DNA of 64,000 bases, taken from positions 7,827,501-7,891,500 of the forward strand of contig NC_092572.1 in assembly GCF_037975245.1 (NCBI RefSeq), in the 5' to 3' direction. The position numbers were made by a program, and so were the translations under genes. Below the pieces are notes generated by a model. It ran no database searches. It had not been told where the DNA came from and saw only the letters and a list, made by a program, of their open reading frames with translations. This DNA comes from Apostichopus japonicus (taxonomy: Eukaryota > Echinodermata > Holothuroidea > Aspidochirotida > Stichopodidae). This document shows, in pieces, positions 13,138 through 26,400 of the stretch. Within the stretch, counting starts at the first letter, position 1, and every line of letters starts with the position of its first letter.

Positions 13138-16100
13138 AGTTCTACTTCTATGGAGACAACACTGTGTTAAATCGAGGGGACATTATACTGACGAGCTCTA
13201 TACCTTGCACGGGACGCATGAAGAGATGTATAGCATCTACGAAAGGAAAAGATCGATCGCTTATTGTAGCAAATACTTTGTGTGGTATGTTAATGTTTGT
13301 TGCATAGCTTCCTGATTAATTCACTATACTCTAACTACTGTTTAATTAAGTATATATATGGCCTTTTGTACTTTTTAAGAAAAGGTCGCACAGGAAAGAA
13401 CCTGGGCACGAAAGCCAAACTACTGAACGACTGATCCGCTTCCAACCCCAGTCCCCTTGCATCGGGACTGTGACTACGTGATCATCGTCAGGTGTGCATC
13501 ACCATTCGCCTCGAGAGGGAACAGATACTACACATGATCTTAGTCAATAGGCCGAGAAGCATATAGGTTGTGTGTAATGTAAATGTTTGTTGCATAGCTT
13601 CCTGCTTACAAATTCTGCCTGCACTCAGCATAAGACTTGACTATGACAAGAAGCCGTTTGTTTGTGGGCTCCTCCAGTGTATCAGAAACAGCAGCGGGTG
13701 CTATATAAGTCATGAGATGGAATCTAGATGATACGTCCAACTTACTGCACACTTATCTTAAACGTTGTACACTTTTCAAGCAAGACGATCAGGTTTAATG
13801 GTTTAGCAGGTTAACGACAACAAATTTAAAGGTTGAAAACAACACATTATTTGTGAACACAATAACTGAAAGGTGGAAGGGGATGGGGGGGGGGGGCAGA
13901 TTTTCCCAGGCTGGGCCGTATTTTTATGTAAAGACCAGCGGTGAATGAAGGTTTTTTTTATTTTACTGAACTGAAATGGAACTCAGAGATATATATTCTG
14001 TTTTTGCAGATAACTCAGCAAACGAAGACTGGCTTCAAATCAGATTTCTGGCTGAACATCTCAGACATATTCCGAAGCACAGAAATGTAGTAGAAATTGT
14101 GGCGGCTGGCACAGTACAAAGTAGGCAATAAATTGTTTAAAATAGTTTACATAAAATATGCACCTGTCACTGAGATTTGCTTTATCAACAATGTCTTTTA
14201 TTTTTTTATTTGCTTCATGTTTGGAAACAAATTGAATTGCTCGATATAATATATTCTTGTTCCACTTTATGATCCAAAAACTGTAGTTCCTTACTACATT
14301 TACACGGAATACATCACAAATGGTACTTTAAGGGATGTCCTTTGTAAAGCGAAATACGACGATTTCTATTCCAAGACTATATACATGCAGGGACTAAGTA
14401 GATCTGCTTAATCGTCCAATGCCCTACGGATTGGATCATTTTTATTGGAACCTCTGAAGGCCCTATTCTTTCTTGAATCAATAGACGTGAGCAACAGTGT
14501 CATTTGTATCAATCAACTGACTATAGTAAAATGCATATGCGAATGGTTCTGACGTCGCTCCGAACTTGTATCTGTTTTGTGACATATCTAACCCAGAGAT
14601 TACAGTATGAGCTATCAATGATAAAATAAGTCTTTATGAAAAGTCCTAAGCACTTAAGCACACTAAAATACAAATTTATTTTACAGTGTGATCATCCTGC
14701 TATTTGTTCGAGAAAGGTTCCTTTAACACCTAACATGGTGTGCAAACTGTTCGACTTCAACTTGCGATCAGCTACCAAGAAAATGCTCTCAAATATCAAG
14801 CTTGAGGTGAGGAAAAAAACTGTTTTAGTTTACTTTTTTTTTGAATTGTGTAAAATGCAATGATGATCTAAGTTCTTTCAAATGTATAAAGCAGTACCAC
14901 AATATTTAACAAGAGGACAATCCATGAAATTACAGATCTCATCACCTCCGCACAATTTAGGGCAATTTGAAATTTGATCTACGTTAACCTTTGACCTCGA
15001 TCCTTTGCAACCACATAAGTACTATTAAAAAATGTGTCCAATATTCTCTACATAACTTGCGGTATGATAAGCATGTGATGACAAAACACGTTTTTACATC
15101 TGACCGATGACGTTACCAATCATGTATGCATGAGTTTCGATTGTCAGGGACAAAGTTTAGAATTGATTAGACCTGCAGTGTAGGTGGAGTCTGCGACACT
15201 TTTTTTTAACAATTTAGGCCAACTTGACCTTTGACCTCAATTGACCCTTGACCCTGACCCAAAAAGTATCCTAATTTAACATTTCTTCTCATCATTCGTT
15301 ACATATCGAGTGATTTAGTGCCGTTGACAAGCAGAAATATGGTTAAAACAATTTTTAGGGGTTTGTTTGACCTTTGACGTAAGACGCTTTCAATCTCTAA
15401 GACACGAGTTTACACTATCAGACATCTAGCAAACAAAACTGAACTTGATCAGACTTGCGGTCTATGAGGAGTTTAGACACACTCTTTTCCTCACTTAATC
15501 ACACTTATCCACGTACTGACATTTATGATAGGTAACAATGTCATATCCCTATCCATCAAAGGTAGGGAGGTACGATAATGAATTTATTTATAAATGAACA
15601 TGCAATTGAATGTTTTATAAATTATCATAACATGTTTCTTACTGTTGTGAATTACATGAACGTGCTCAAAATTTGTAGGAAAACCTTCGTCTTCCATGGT
15701 TTGACCCGGAGACCATCTTCAAGAAATATTATGACCGAGAAAGTGATGTTTGGTCCTTTGCCGTTTTCATCTGGGAGATATTTTCTCAAGGTAAACGTTT
15801 TTGGTATTAAATTTGAAGTATACACTTCGAACGCAATAAACATAAAGATAGCTGTTTATTATAAATATAATATATTTTATGTTAAGTCTAATTCATGTAT
15901 TTTTCAAATTTATTTTTAATATTAACATGAAATGCAAATTACTCTTACTTTTAAGGAAGAGAGTATGAATACAACATATTGTATTCCCCATTTCCTTTAA
16001 GAGAAGCAATTAATGTACATGAGCAATGAATGTACTGTTAGAACATACATTAAAGGAAATAGTGTCTTGTAATTGTTTCTGTTTAACTCAAGGTACTTCT

Positions 16101-16599
16101 CCGTTTGATGGATTAGATATTATGAAGTTTGCTGCTCAGTCTTTACCAGTTCTCTCAAAGCCTGACTTATGTTCAGATTCTCTGTGAGTTATGTTCTGTT
16201 TAGTTGTTGGTTTGTTACTATTGGACTGTTGAATTATATTATATATTACTGAATATGAAAAATATACTTCACATGCTAAATGCCTTGTTTGGAATTTATC
16301 ATACCCTAAATATTGTTTACAATTATTTATTCTTAAGAGCAAATGTTGCTATAGAAACCGTTTTCATTTTTGGATTAAAATCACCCTGGAAATACATTAC
16401 GATGCATCAGTTTAATTCAATTATTTGAATTCATACCGATATTTGCTATATAAAAGTACAATGCAATTTTACATTCTCTGTAACATTGTATTCAATTTCA
16501 GATACACAATTAGTCTTGTTGAAGGTGGATCCTGCAGATCGAATTAGCCTCACAGCGTTAAAGACAAAGCTTTTTCAGCTAATAGAAAATATCGATTGA
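13138..16599 (+). pseudogene. Pseudokinase domain exons, copy A
   Basis: Seven exons align with the receptor tyrosine kinase fold. The beta-3 strand reads LIVANTL (Asn, 13272-13274, where VAIK has Lys). The helix C to beta-4 region reads IPKHRNVVEIVA. The hinge reads YYIYTEYITNGTLRDVL. The catalytic loop is HPAICSRK (14693 onward) where HRDLAARN is usual, and the activation segment starts DFN (14753-14761) instead of DFG. DPE replaces APE, then [14 protein letters not shown] matches subdomain IX well. Loss of the Lys, the HRD Asp, the catalytic-loop Asn and the DFG Gly makes phosphotransfer implausible, as in known pseudokinase receptors. The same substitutions occur in copy B. Confidence 0.85.
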
Positions 16600-18556
16600 A
16601 AGTTATAAGTACAATATACCGTTCCGAATTTCAAGGCGCTTAGGACATAAATCCTTTTTTTTTTAATGAAAACACAGCTAGTGAAATGATGAGAGGTACA
16701 TAATACATGGACCTGATGAAATGGATTATTCGTCTTAAAGTTTTTTTGGTAATATCAGCTCTGTTCCTTTTTGCATCAGGTTAGTTGTGGTAAAGGACAG
16801 TTTTATGTAAAAAAGAGTTTACTTTGTTGCTGTAAGATGTATTTTCTGTCTTCACGTTTCCTTGTTCATTACCAGCATGTTCATACATATTGAAGAAGCT
16901 AATACTCTATTTTTTTTTTTTTTTTTAAAGTTCAGAGTAGGACTATATATCAGAAGATATGCTAAACTACAGCAACGCGGTCTTAAAGTGGTCGATATTC
17001 AGATGAGATTTACCCACGTCCGAGCTACCGCATTTTTTTCCCCATATTGCTACGATATTACATAGAACACTTATATCATGCAGGCAAGAGCAACAAAGGC
17101 TATCGAAAAAAAACTGCATATGAATAAATTATACTTGTCATTTGGTATTACCTCAAATTGCAGCAATCTGCTTGTATCAAGTCGTTTATACCTGTACATA
17201 AAACGTTAACACATGCGCAGTTCCCTGATCGTGTAATAAATACGTATAAGATGGAAAAATTGTAGTATTTCCGCAATGTATTCATCAATAAAAAAAATCG
17301 CTGACTATGTTAGATCAGTTGTTTAAACAATTTGCACAAGGCAATAATTCTGAGGAAAAAAATGTACAAAGCGCAACAATTGGCTAGTATGCAACAACTT
17401 TAATCATTGGAAATACAAAAGGTGTAACCACGTATGCCAATCTTGTTTAACATATTATCAGGCAGAGGGGAAATTAAAATAAGGAGGCAAGATTGTGTAA
17501 GGGGACACTTTTAAACACCGTTCTCACCCACTTTTCGTATCTCTATTAGTTAACTTTTAAGTTGAATTGAAGTAGCAATATCATTATTTTTATTTTAATA
17601 CGTAAAACACTTCTGTTCTATAAATATAGATACATTTCGTCGGTTGCGACCGTAGTTTGCACGTTTCCGTTCTCTGAATAAATCCAGGTTAATTACGGTC
17701 TGACTAGTTTTTAGACGGTCTATTTTTGTCATATTCACATAATAGTGATACATATTACAATAGCTGCAGCTGTGGAATTGAACCAGGCAGTTAAAAAAAA
17801 CAGTTGAGAAAAAATCAATAACATTAAGACAATTATTTACTTTGTTAACTAGTTATCATGTTATCAACTCAATTAGATGAATGTTAAATAGGAAATGAAG
17901 ATTAAAGTTATTCGATATTTACAATATTGATAGAATAAAGTATTAAAACAAACAGTTTTCATTATTCACTGTTAATGCGTATCATAAAGCAATCACTGTC
18001 AAATTTTGCACTTTTCGCACTTTTTGTTATTAACACAAACTATTGTTAACTACTGTTGTAAGCTGTGATAAAGATAAGGTTTATTTTATTGATAAATCGT
18101 TTATAATTGTCCAAAAAATCTAAGCGGTTGCTATTCTGGTTAACAGTGATAAACATTTCGTTAATACATTACCGAAAATTATTGAGCTATGAGCAATGTT
18201 TATCGGCCAATAATGTAGTTTTGATAATTAATAAGTATTTGACTTCCACTACAGAATTGTTACGTCATAAATATGCTTTAAATATAATTCTATTATGACT
18301 CTTTGATTAAATTTTGAAATATAATTTACCCGGCTTTAAAATATATGTATATCTACGTGAAGAATTACCGATATGTAACAAGATTGAAGAGATGAAACCG
18401 GAATGTGCAAATATAAAGACAAAATTTATAAGGTATTCGTCAAGACGCTAAAAACAACTTCAACCATTTCTATTAACGGATTGAATGTAATTTTTTTACT
18501 CGTGGTTTGGCAAAAGTCTTTCATATATATACACCTTTATATAATATACCTTTATT
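16600..18556. other. Intergenic, duplicated; part tandemly repeated in copy B
   Basis: No gene was recognised. The part at about 16,930-18,065 matches copy B twice (58,389-60,125 and 60,126-61,250). A poly-T tract lies at about 16,911-16,926. Short frames such as 16,862-17,065 (+) are not conserved across the three versions. Confidence 0.5.
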
Positions 18557-19222
18557 CAGGCGTCAATCATGAGGGGGGGGGGGTAGGGGGACACGTGCCT
18601 CACTTTTTGAAGCGTGCATGGGGCACACAACATCAAATGCCCCCCTCCCCCGGTATAGTGACTGACTCGTGTAGGCGCTAGGATTATCAGGCTCATAATG
18701 ATTCGTGTATCTCATAAAAGGAGCTGAAACATTGTTATATGAGATGACTAGTTATTAATGTCTGATATGCGCATTCCCACCCCTCCCCCACCATCAACCT
18801 GTTGCAACAAGAAGTATGGACTTCATACCCAATATTGTGCAAACTTTAAGAATGTTTCCGACTATGGTTTAGGTTTAAAGTATATTGAAAATGATGAAGG
18901 CCCTAAGTAACACCCGCATGTTCTATAGATAATTTAAGTCTAATTCGTTTGTAATATGTGGTTATTGTTGAAATATATTTTGACTGACATATCAATTCAG
19001 GGACCAAACAGAAGCAGACATACATATTTCTGGATGTGAGTCAGCCCCTTGGGCCCCCGCCGGGGCTACTCCCCTGGACCACATCAGGTGCCCTCAGTCG
19101 GGCCCCTGGACCTCACTCGATAAAAGCTTTGCAAAAAGGCGCTCGCAGACGCCTTCAATGTTATCCATGTTAAGTCATTGATGCCCCCCCCCCCCTTACT
19201 TTTCAATTGGGATTGACGCCCT
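18557..19222. mobile_element. Non-autonomous element with CAGGSGTCAATC ends, copy A
   Basis: The left end caggcgtcaatcatg is inverted relative to the right end attgacgccctc. The copy B version (61,745-62,344) ends in aggattgacacccctg, giving a consensus end near CAGGGGYGTCAATC, typical of hAT-type MITEs. G-rich and C-rich runs lie just inside the ends. The flanks (ctttatt and ttttata) are compatible with a degraded 8-bp duplication. There is no coding capacity. Present in both copies, so older than the duplication. Confidence 0.5.
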
Positions 19223-19632
19223 CTTTTATATTAATGAAACCCTTGATGTCTCTAATAGCTAAACAGTCATCAGTTAGTATTAAAAAGAAAGATCCATGCT
19301 GATTCATTTCCATTTAACATTCCATATCTGAAGGTTCTAGAAATAATACGACAGATCCACCAACAACATATAAAGTTCATTCAAGTTTTGTTTTTGAAGT
19401 TTTTCCTGTTCATAAAGTAATTCAAGTTGGTTGACCTAAAATGACCTCTTCATAAACAATATGTGCTCATTTATTGAATCCACATTCGTAGTAGGAAATT
19501 CATGAAACATTCGCTTGTGATATCTCCAGGATCGGTTGATTTCAAACAACTGTAGCAACGCTCACGAAGATTTTAAAAACTCCGGTATTTTGGAATTTGT
19601 TTGAGTACATATTATGACACATAAAAGACTGA
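19223..19632. other. 3' flank between convergent genes
   Basis: This short region lies downstream of the Ig/NACHT stop codon and is conserved with 62,345-62,764. I saw no AATAAA close after the stop on the minus strand. Nothing else is recognised. Confidence 0.4.
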
Positions 19633-20473
19633 TTACATTTCTTTTGGAAAAAATTCATCTTCCCATTTTCCTTTCTTTGGGTTGAATTTTGGTACACTCA
19701 TGTTAGAAGGCGATTTCTTCTTACATTTATATACTAAAAAGGTAGAGAAGAGAGAAGAAGCATAAGTTAATACAATGAACGCAACGATTCTTTGCTATAA
19801 AATATCAACTGCAAGAACTTATACAAAGTATGTTATTAGTATGAACAGCTCCACACATAAATGCACTTTATCGTGAACCGAAAATAACGAAATTTAATGG
19901 AGAGTTGGGTTAATACATATGTTAAAAGTGAGTGAGAAACATTTCATAAAAAATGGAAAAAAAAACGCAAAAACTGAACCAACTACCAATGTACACATAA
20001 TATTGTTTCTATATCTTGTTATTGTATGTTATCCAAAAAAATCGTATTCAAAATATCACTCACTTTTCATGTCCAATCCCTTCAAAGCTGATTCCACTGT
20101 CTGCTTGGCTGCTCCTTTTAATTCGTCCGGTACCAAACATTTTACGAACCTTCATTAGAGATTATAAAGAAATAAATGTAAAATAGTTAATGTATATCTA
20201 TATTTATAAAAAAATAAAAGTCATAATTTATCAACATAACGAAATATAACACTAATCACATCTTACAGATGATTATAACGTAGTTAATGTCAAACATTCT
20301 TACTGTAGGATTTCTGGACAATTTTTATTTGCAAGGCTGGTGATGATTGATACGAATTGGTCTTTGTTGATGCTCATTTCCAGAAATATCAGGATTTTTA
20401 GTGAGGGCATTGTTATTTCTTTAATAAAGTCAATCGCGCACTCTTCTCTGAAAGTCATTACTTTCACTCTCAC
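19633..20473 (-). CDS. C-terminal exons of the Ig-NACHT gene
   Basis: Three small exons: 20473-20304 (phase 0 to 2), 20149-20064 (2 to 1) and 19733-19633 with TAA at 19635-19633. The first encodes a helix/strand unit (SLKILIFLEMSINKDQF) that could be a single degenerate LRR-like repeat. The last ends in a charged tail containing KFNPKKGKWEDEFF. All three are preserved with intact frames and splice sites in copy B (62,765-63,615), which supports their being real coding exons. No effector domain (CARD, DEATH, TIR) is recognised. Confidence 0.75.
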
Positions 20474-23400
20474 CTGTTGAAAGACAAGTAATTAAAGAGA
20501 CGTTAACATTAAGAACGTCATATATTTCCATATTGAATAACCCAACCAACATCATAAATATGTAACAATTTCCACTAATTGAGGCATATCACATTAATAA
20601 GTGTCTTTACAGTTAACTGAAATGGATTTTAGTTAAAACAAAATGATCCATTAAATACCGGTACCGTATAGTATTTCAGGATTTTATATTTGTTTTATAC
20701 ATGTATCAGGTCATAGCAAAGGTAATATAAAGAACTCTCATTTTGTAGAGAAATATGTTAATTAGATATTATAATTATGGTGGGCAATCATCCGGTTGAT
20801 AAAACCAGCTTAGGAATCATTCAGACAAGTTGAACATACAAATTCAAAAGTGAAATAATCCATTTTTTTTCATAAAATAAATTGAATGGATTTCCACTAC
20901 TTACATCGGAAGCATTGCAAACATCGCAGAAATCTGTTAAAGCAACTCTGTGGCGTTTCCTGTCAAGATTAAATATGTTAATGATCATTTTGCTACCCAG
21001 TTTACCCGCTTCATCGTTCATGCCGTTGATAATTGTTCGTTTCTTCTCGAGATTACTCATTTCATAAATACAGTCGATCAAATTGTTCCACATTTTCTGT
21101 TCCTTCAGGAGAGATTTTACGGCTTTATCCAATCTAGCATGATCCATGCCGAACATAAACTGTAATAACCTGACCGTTGCATTGTCTGCACTCTTTTTTA
21201 TAAATTCATCTATCCACGCCCATTCTTTATCACATTCTGGCACATACTGAGCAGCTAGAAATTCCTGAAAGAATTCATGATAAAACATACTTCCAGCATA
21301 GGACGAAAAAGCAAGTTCTTCTATTTGACTTCCTCCGCTTCCTACCTTCTTTGAATACTTGAGAAACCCTACGGCTAAGGCAAGTTCGGTGTCTTTTTTC
21401 CCAAGTTTATTGTTCCAATATTCGCGTTTACCCAATGAAAGGCTCATTTTGTTTTCAAATGCTATTTTACCAAGTCTAGCTTCCAGACTCTTAATATCTT
21501 CTTGAATGGACTGATTATTAACTTTCTGCACGTATTGGGATTCCAAACAAGTTATCACTAATCTTAGTATTGTTGTCAGTTTGTTAACATTCACCTCTTT
21601 ATATTTCCCTGATGGATCTATTATTCTGCATGTAATTATATGAACAATCATAATCAGCAGAAGGGGTGTTTCAGAAAAATTCTGAGAAATTTCGTTTAAT
21701 TCCATACATTCAGTAACTTTTTTTGAAAGTATTTCTAAAGTATCACAAGCTTCCGGGTTCTGCCCGTCGTTTCGTGGAACAGTGTTATCTTTCTGCTCTG
21801 ATTCTCTTTGCTTTACCTCGTGATGAGCAGCGGGAATTAACATTATTGTTACATCATCCAACACCTCGTCAGCTTTAATGTTACTTTCATTTGCTTCATT
21901 TTTGCCATCTTCTGTAAAAATGTCCTCGTCTTTTTTTTCTTCGTTTTGAAATTTTTCCACATCAACTGTTTTGGTTTGCTCCGTTATGTCTTGTTCTTTC
22001 TCTTCCGAGGTTTGTTTATTTTCTCCGTTAAACTCATTTATGTTTTTATCATTCTTTTTCCTATTCATCGGATTTTCATACTTTACATTTTCGGCATTGT
22101 TACATCCTCCATCTGTCACCGGCCGGCTGTCGGTATTTGTCGTTTTTATTTCAATCGTCTCTTCGTTGTTTGAATCCGATTTGGTTTGTTGTGTGGCGTC
22201 TAACTTAGATTCTTTCATCTTTGATTCGGGGATCAAGGTGAGTTGGGGTATTGCTTGTGATTTAAAGTAATATTTGCAGGTTTTATGAATATACTCATTG
22301 ATTTGAGAATTACTGAAACCATTCAAATTTACCTTTGAATATGGTAGGGCAAATGACGCCTTCATGTCATCAACTTCACGGGACGTTACCCAAACTTTGA
22401 TCTTTTTAAACTTAACAGTGTTGATTTTATTTTCGAGTAAATTTTCGACCGTTAGATTAGCATCATTTTCACCCTCCTCTTGAAGGAGATTGACACGTTC
22501 TTCTTTATCGTTAGTAGGATTCTCAGGAGATGTATTGGTACTAATCGTAGACATCGATAGCTCATCAAGCCCATCTAAGAGTACTTGAAACTCAAAATTC
22601 ATAAATATTTTAACAATATCGTCTACCGTCAAATCGATTCCAGCAGGCATCATTTCTTTGACAAGTTCGGAAAGAATCATGGAGGGATCAACCTCTTTAA
22701 GGTGAATATATATTAGTATAGTTTCCCTGAATTTTTTCTTTTTGTCAGTTTTCGTTGATATTATCTTTGATACCCAATCGCTAACCAGGTGCTGAGTGTA
22801 GGTTGTTTTCCCGTAACCTAAGTCTGCTATAATGAAGACCCGATTATTATCGAAATTAAACTCCTGTGTAGACATAATGTCGCTAGCGTGATGGCTGACG
22901 TCACCGTTCACGTTAGTGAGGGTGCACTGGCATGTAGTGTAAAGGGCATGTATCGGTATTGGTTCACCCCACGGTAGCGGCTTGATGAAGCCAAATTTCC
23001 CGTAGTACTTCATTAGCCCCTCCACTAAAGTATTTCTCATCTCTAAAGAAAAAAATAAATATATTAATGACTATTATGACATTATAGCAAGGAATGTTTT
23101 CAATGAGCAAGATATTTGCATATTTACATTTTGCATTAAAACTTGAGTATTACAGGCAGGGATGTCATCAGCAATAAACATAAAACTTTTATGTCATGAA
23201 CGCAATATGTATGATATATGTATTGATGATGCACTATCTTTCGTTAAATGAATGTAATTCATTTCTTACAAATAGCAATCTCCTTCATTTATTTTCATAT
23301 TTCTATGAACCTCCTTTTTGCAATATTAGGCTACAGCAGCAAACTGGTCTTTCTCCTTTTCCAGTTTTAAAGATCGACTAGGATGTTTTTGTTTTTTGCT

Positions 23401-26400
23401 TATTCACACATGTTACTGAATGTGTACACTTTACTAAAATCGTACCTCATAACGGAGACTGTGAGTTATTATATCAATACATTTTTACAGCAGTCGCGTC
23501 AAGTCTTTTTGCTTTGGAATCATAATGTTGAGGATGAAAAATTATATCGTACCTTCGGGTGATTTTTTCTTCGGTTTTGGTTTCGTATGTTTGGTCTGCA
23601 TTTCCTGATATAAGAACAGATATGAAATATATTGAAACAAATGGATAAATGAGACCACATTGTGGACAAAGGATATGAAGTTATAAAGATGTAACGTCCT
23701 TCTTACCGTGGATGGATCTGGAGTTGTCTCTTTAGTCGTATCTAAATCAACAAAAACAAAAATAATAAAAATCTGGTCAGTTCAATTTTTGTGGTTTGAT
23801 ATATAATGTCTGTTGTTAATATACATAATTATTTAATGCACCTTTGTAAAATGCGTTGTTTCTTATATGATTAAATAAGGGGTAAATCAACGGTCTACCA
23901 TGCAGCTAAGGCAGCATAATGCTCCAACAACTGTATAACGCAAGCGATGCACGAGTTCGTAGGTCGCATACATCCAGCAATAGCGTTACACCTTCGTTCA
24001 TTCATACAACACACTCAATAATCAATAACATCAATTTTCATCTACAAATGTTGCAATTTCTTGTAAACTTTAAAGGGGAAAAAACAACAATGTGTCCAAA
24101 CGGTGCAAAGAAGTTCTCTACTTATATAATAGTTAAGTCTCAAAACAAATTAGATGCAGAAGTAAAATAACAAGAATAACAGAAATATGCTATAGTGTAT
24201 GTAGTGCACAAACAACACCGCATTATACAATGAAATCAGCCTGGATAAGACCCAATGTAACTGTATGAACTTGCAGTGGCGGCAAAAGAAATGGCAAGTT
24301 TGGGGGTGGCAAGGAACAGTTGGGGGGAGGGGGAGGGATTTGAAAATACAAAAAGGGTACCTGAATAAAGTGCAAATCACAAGAAAATTCATCCGTTACG
24401 ATAATTTAAATTGATGAATATTTGCGACCGATTCACAACGACTAGCTGAGCAATGTTTCGAGAGAAACAAAGGAGAAAAAAAAATGAAACCTTTCTTTAT
24501 GATTACAATTGTGCACAGTTTCTACCTGCGAGTGCATGACCCTCAAAAGCTGCAGCACTATTAGATACTTCTTGTTCGCCCTTGTAGAGATTATGGAGCG
24601 CAAAAAGAAAAATATGTTTGAAAGTATGCTTGAAATATTCTAGCATTCTTGAGATAAATATAATCTGTTGTGACACCAACTAACATCGTTCCTTTCTTCT
24701 ATAAAGAAATTGTGATGCATAAAAGTTTGCAGTTGCCAACAAAGAACCTGCTACTTATTTGGGAGTTGCAACGATAATGGTTCTCTATGTTGTTGGTATG
24801 GTCGGAATATTGAACGTTATTAGGTCATTTCAAAACACCATACTTATTCTTACCATTTCTTCGGGCCCAAAAATTTGCGTTACCTCTTTTGCCATACAAA
24901 CAGCAAGCAATGAGGACGAGTATTAAAACAAAGAAAATTATAATTCCAATAACGACAAAGGCCCAGGCGACTTGACCTTTAGGGCTACTCGTGGGTTCCA
25001 TTGAAGGAGGCTCTTTGCAGGCTTCTGAAACGACATAATCAAGACAACGAAGATTGTACATGTCAGGTTACACAGTCTTGTATATGGATAGCGTAACATA
25101 TCTGAGAGCTATGCCTTTCCTGTGTTGTCGGCCAAAATTGAGATGTTATCATAAACACGCTTTAAATGTAAAGTATAACATCCTCCCCATACTGGTTTGT
25201 GCGCTGTCGCAATTACAGTTATCATTAGCCTTTTCCTCTGTATACCTGAAAGAATAACACTTTTATTGTTGTGAGTCACAACCCCTGGTTTCACACCTAT
25301 TATCATATTGCGATTTCAAATTATTTTGTCTATAGGTTTGCTTTGCAAGGACTTATAATTTCACTTTTGTTAAGGGTATACGTTTTGCCCTAATTGTGGA
25401 TATAGTAAAACAAAACAGTGATGCATTTTCTTACTAGCACAGATGTCTACCTGATTTGTGCAACTTTATGGCCACTTAATACCATCAAAACATAACTATA
25501 CATATAGCTATGCATTATGTTCATATCCCTCCGTTCTACATTGTCCTTCTGGTATGTTCAAAATGTGTACGTAAATCAATTCAACAGTAAAAACTAAGTC
25601 TTGATGAAGCTTTGGAATCTTCATATTACTTCTGTTCAATCAACGGACAAATTATAAACTGTCGTGTTACCTGTATGTATCCTTACAGTGCTAGAGTAAG
25701 TATCAAGGAGAGAAAGAAATGGAAAGTCTGACAAGGAAGCGATGCATCTGAAAGTAGCATCTGCTCCACAATCAGGTGTTGTGTATTCAATGGTTTTCCC
25801 AGTGTACCATCTGTCACCCATTTCTTTATGAGTTTGCTCTTCTTTAGTGAAGCTCACTCCAGACTGGTTAGTTACAATCCAGTCTACGTCCATCATTGGT
25901 CGAGAGCCACTCACATAACAAGTCAATGATCCGGATGTCGTAACGTTCACTTGACATCCAGTACAGGTCAAACCACAAGCATCAATCAGTGGGCAAGGAG
26001 GATCGGGTCGACCTGTCAGGATAAAACGTTAAAGATATTTACTCAGTGTTGTTGACGAGAGTGAAAATTTGTTTTTCAATTGATAAACCAATATATTAAT
26101 ATGACTGGATTCAAAGTGTTACAAGTGCATCGCTAACTAAATATTAATATTAAAAAAAGGTTATGTTTATTACTGTAAATCAAAAGCGCCGTGTTTGAGG
26201 TATCTTGTTCAAAGTTGTCAAAGTAAGCAGTCAGCGTATAGCTGCTTTCATGTTGTAACTGGCTATTAACGATTCTAAGAGATCCATTGATGGTTAACTC
26301 AAATTCCCCTTTGCGGTATTCGCTGCCACTTGATATGCCATCTGCGAGTGATAACAAAGGAGCGGTGCTCGTTGTTAATCCTTTGTACCAATACAAGTCG

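Larger units (their letters stand above)
9486..16599 (+). pseudogene. Ig receptor with dead tyrosine-kinase-like domain, copy A
   Basis: Thirteen exons with consistent phases can be read: 9486-9540 (signal peptide), 10201-10542 (Ig1), 10869-11219 (Ig2), 11509-11607 (transmembrane), 12319-12358, 12670-12752 (juxtamembrane), then the kinase-like domain in 13138-13284, 14010-14120, 14287-14486, 14687-14806, 15679-15790, 16093-16183 and 16502-16599. The ancestral frame sums to 617 residues. The order Ig-Ig-TM-kinase resembles FGFR-type receptor tyrosine kinases. Three lesions are visible: the Ig2 exon's donor reads G|AT instead of G|GT (copy B has GGTAATC), a TAA replaces CAA at 14409-14411, and about 5 bases are missing near 16,512, shifting the last exon. 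A full receptor is therefore unlikely. The stub up to 11,242 (signal peptide plus two Ig domains) remains readable. No ligand can be inferred. Confidence 0.8.
1..20880. repeat. Segmental duplication, copy A (left end outside window)
   Basis: The first bases match 33,535 onward (and also 33,201 onward), and collinear matches continue through the Ig/kinase gene (9.5-16.6 kb against 49.8-58.1 kb) to the 3' exons of the Ig/NACHT gene (19.6-20.5 kb against 62.8-63.6 kb). The offset grows from about 33.5 kb to about 43 kb because copy B has gained several insertions. In the first Ig exon I count 14 amino-acid differences in 114 residues, so the copies are clearly diverged. Copy A probably continues right past 20.9 kb, but its partner there lies outside the window. 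Confidence 0.9.

Noticed and set aside
20882..22270. Several plus-strand frames within the NACHT exon
   Set aside because: They are antisense shadows of the long NACHT frame, without splice sites or domains.
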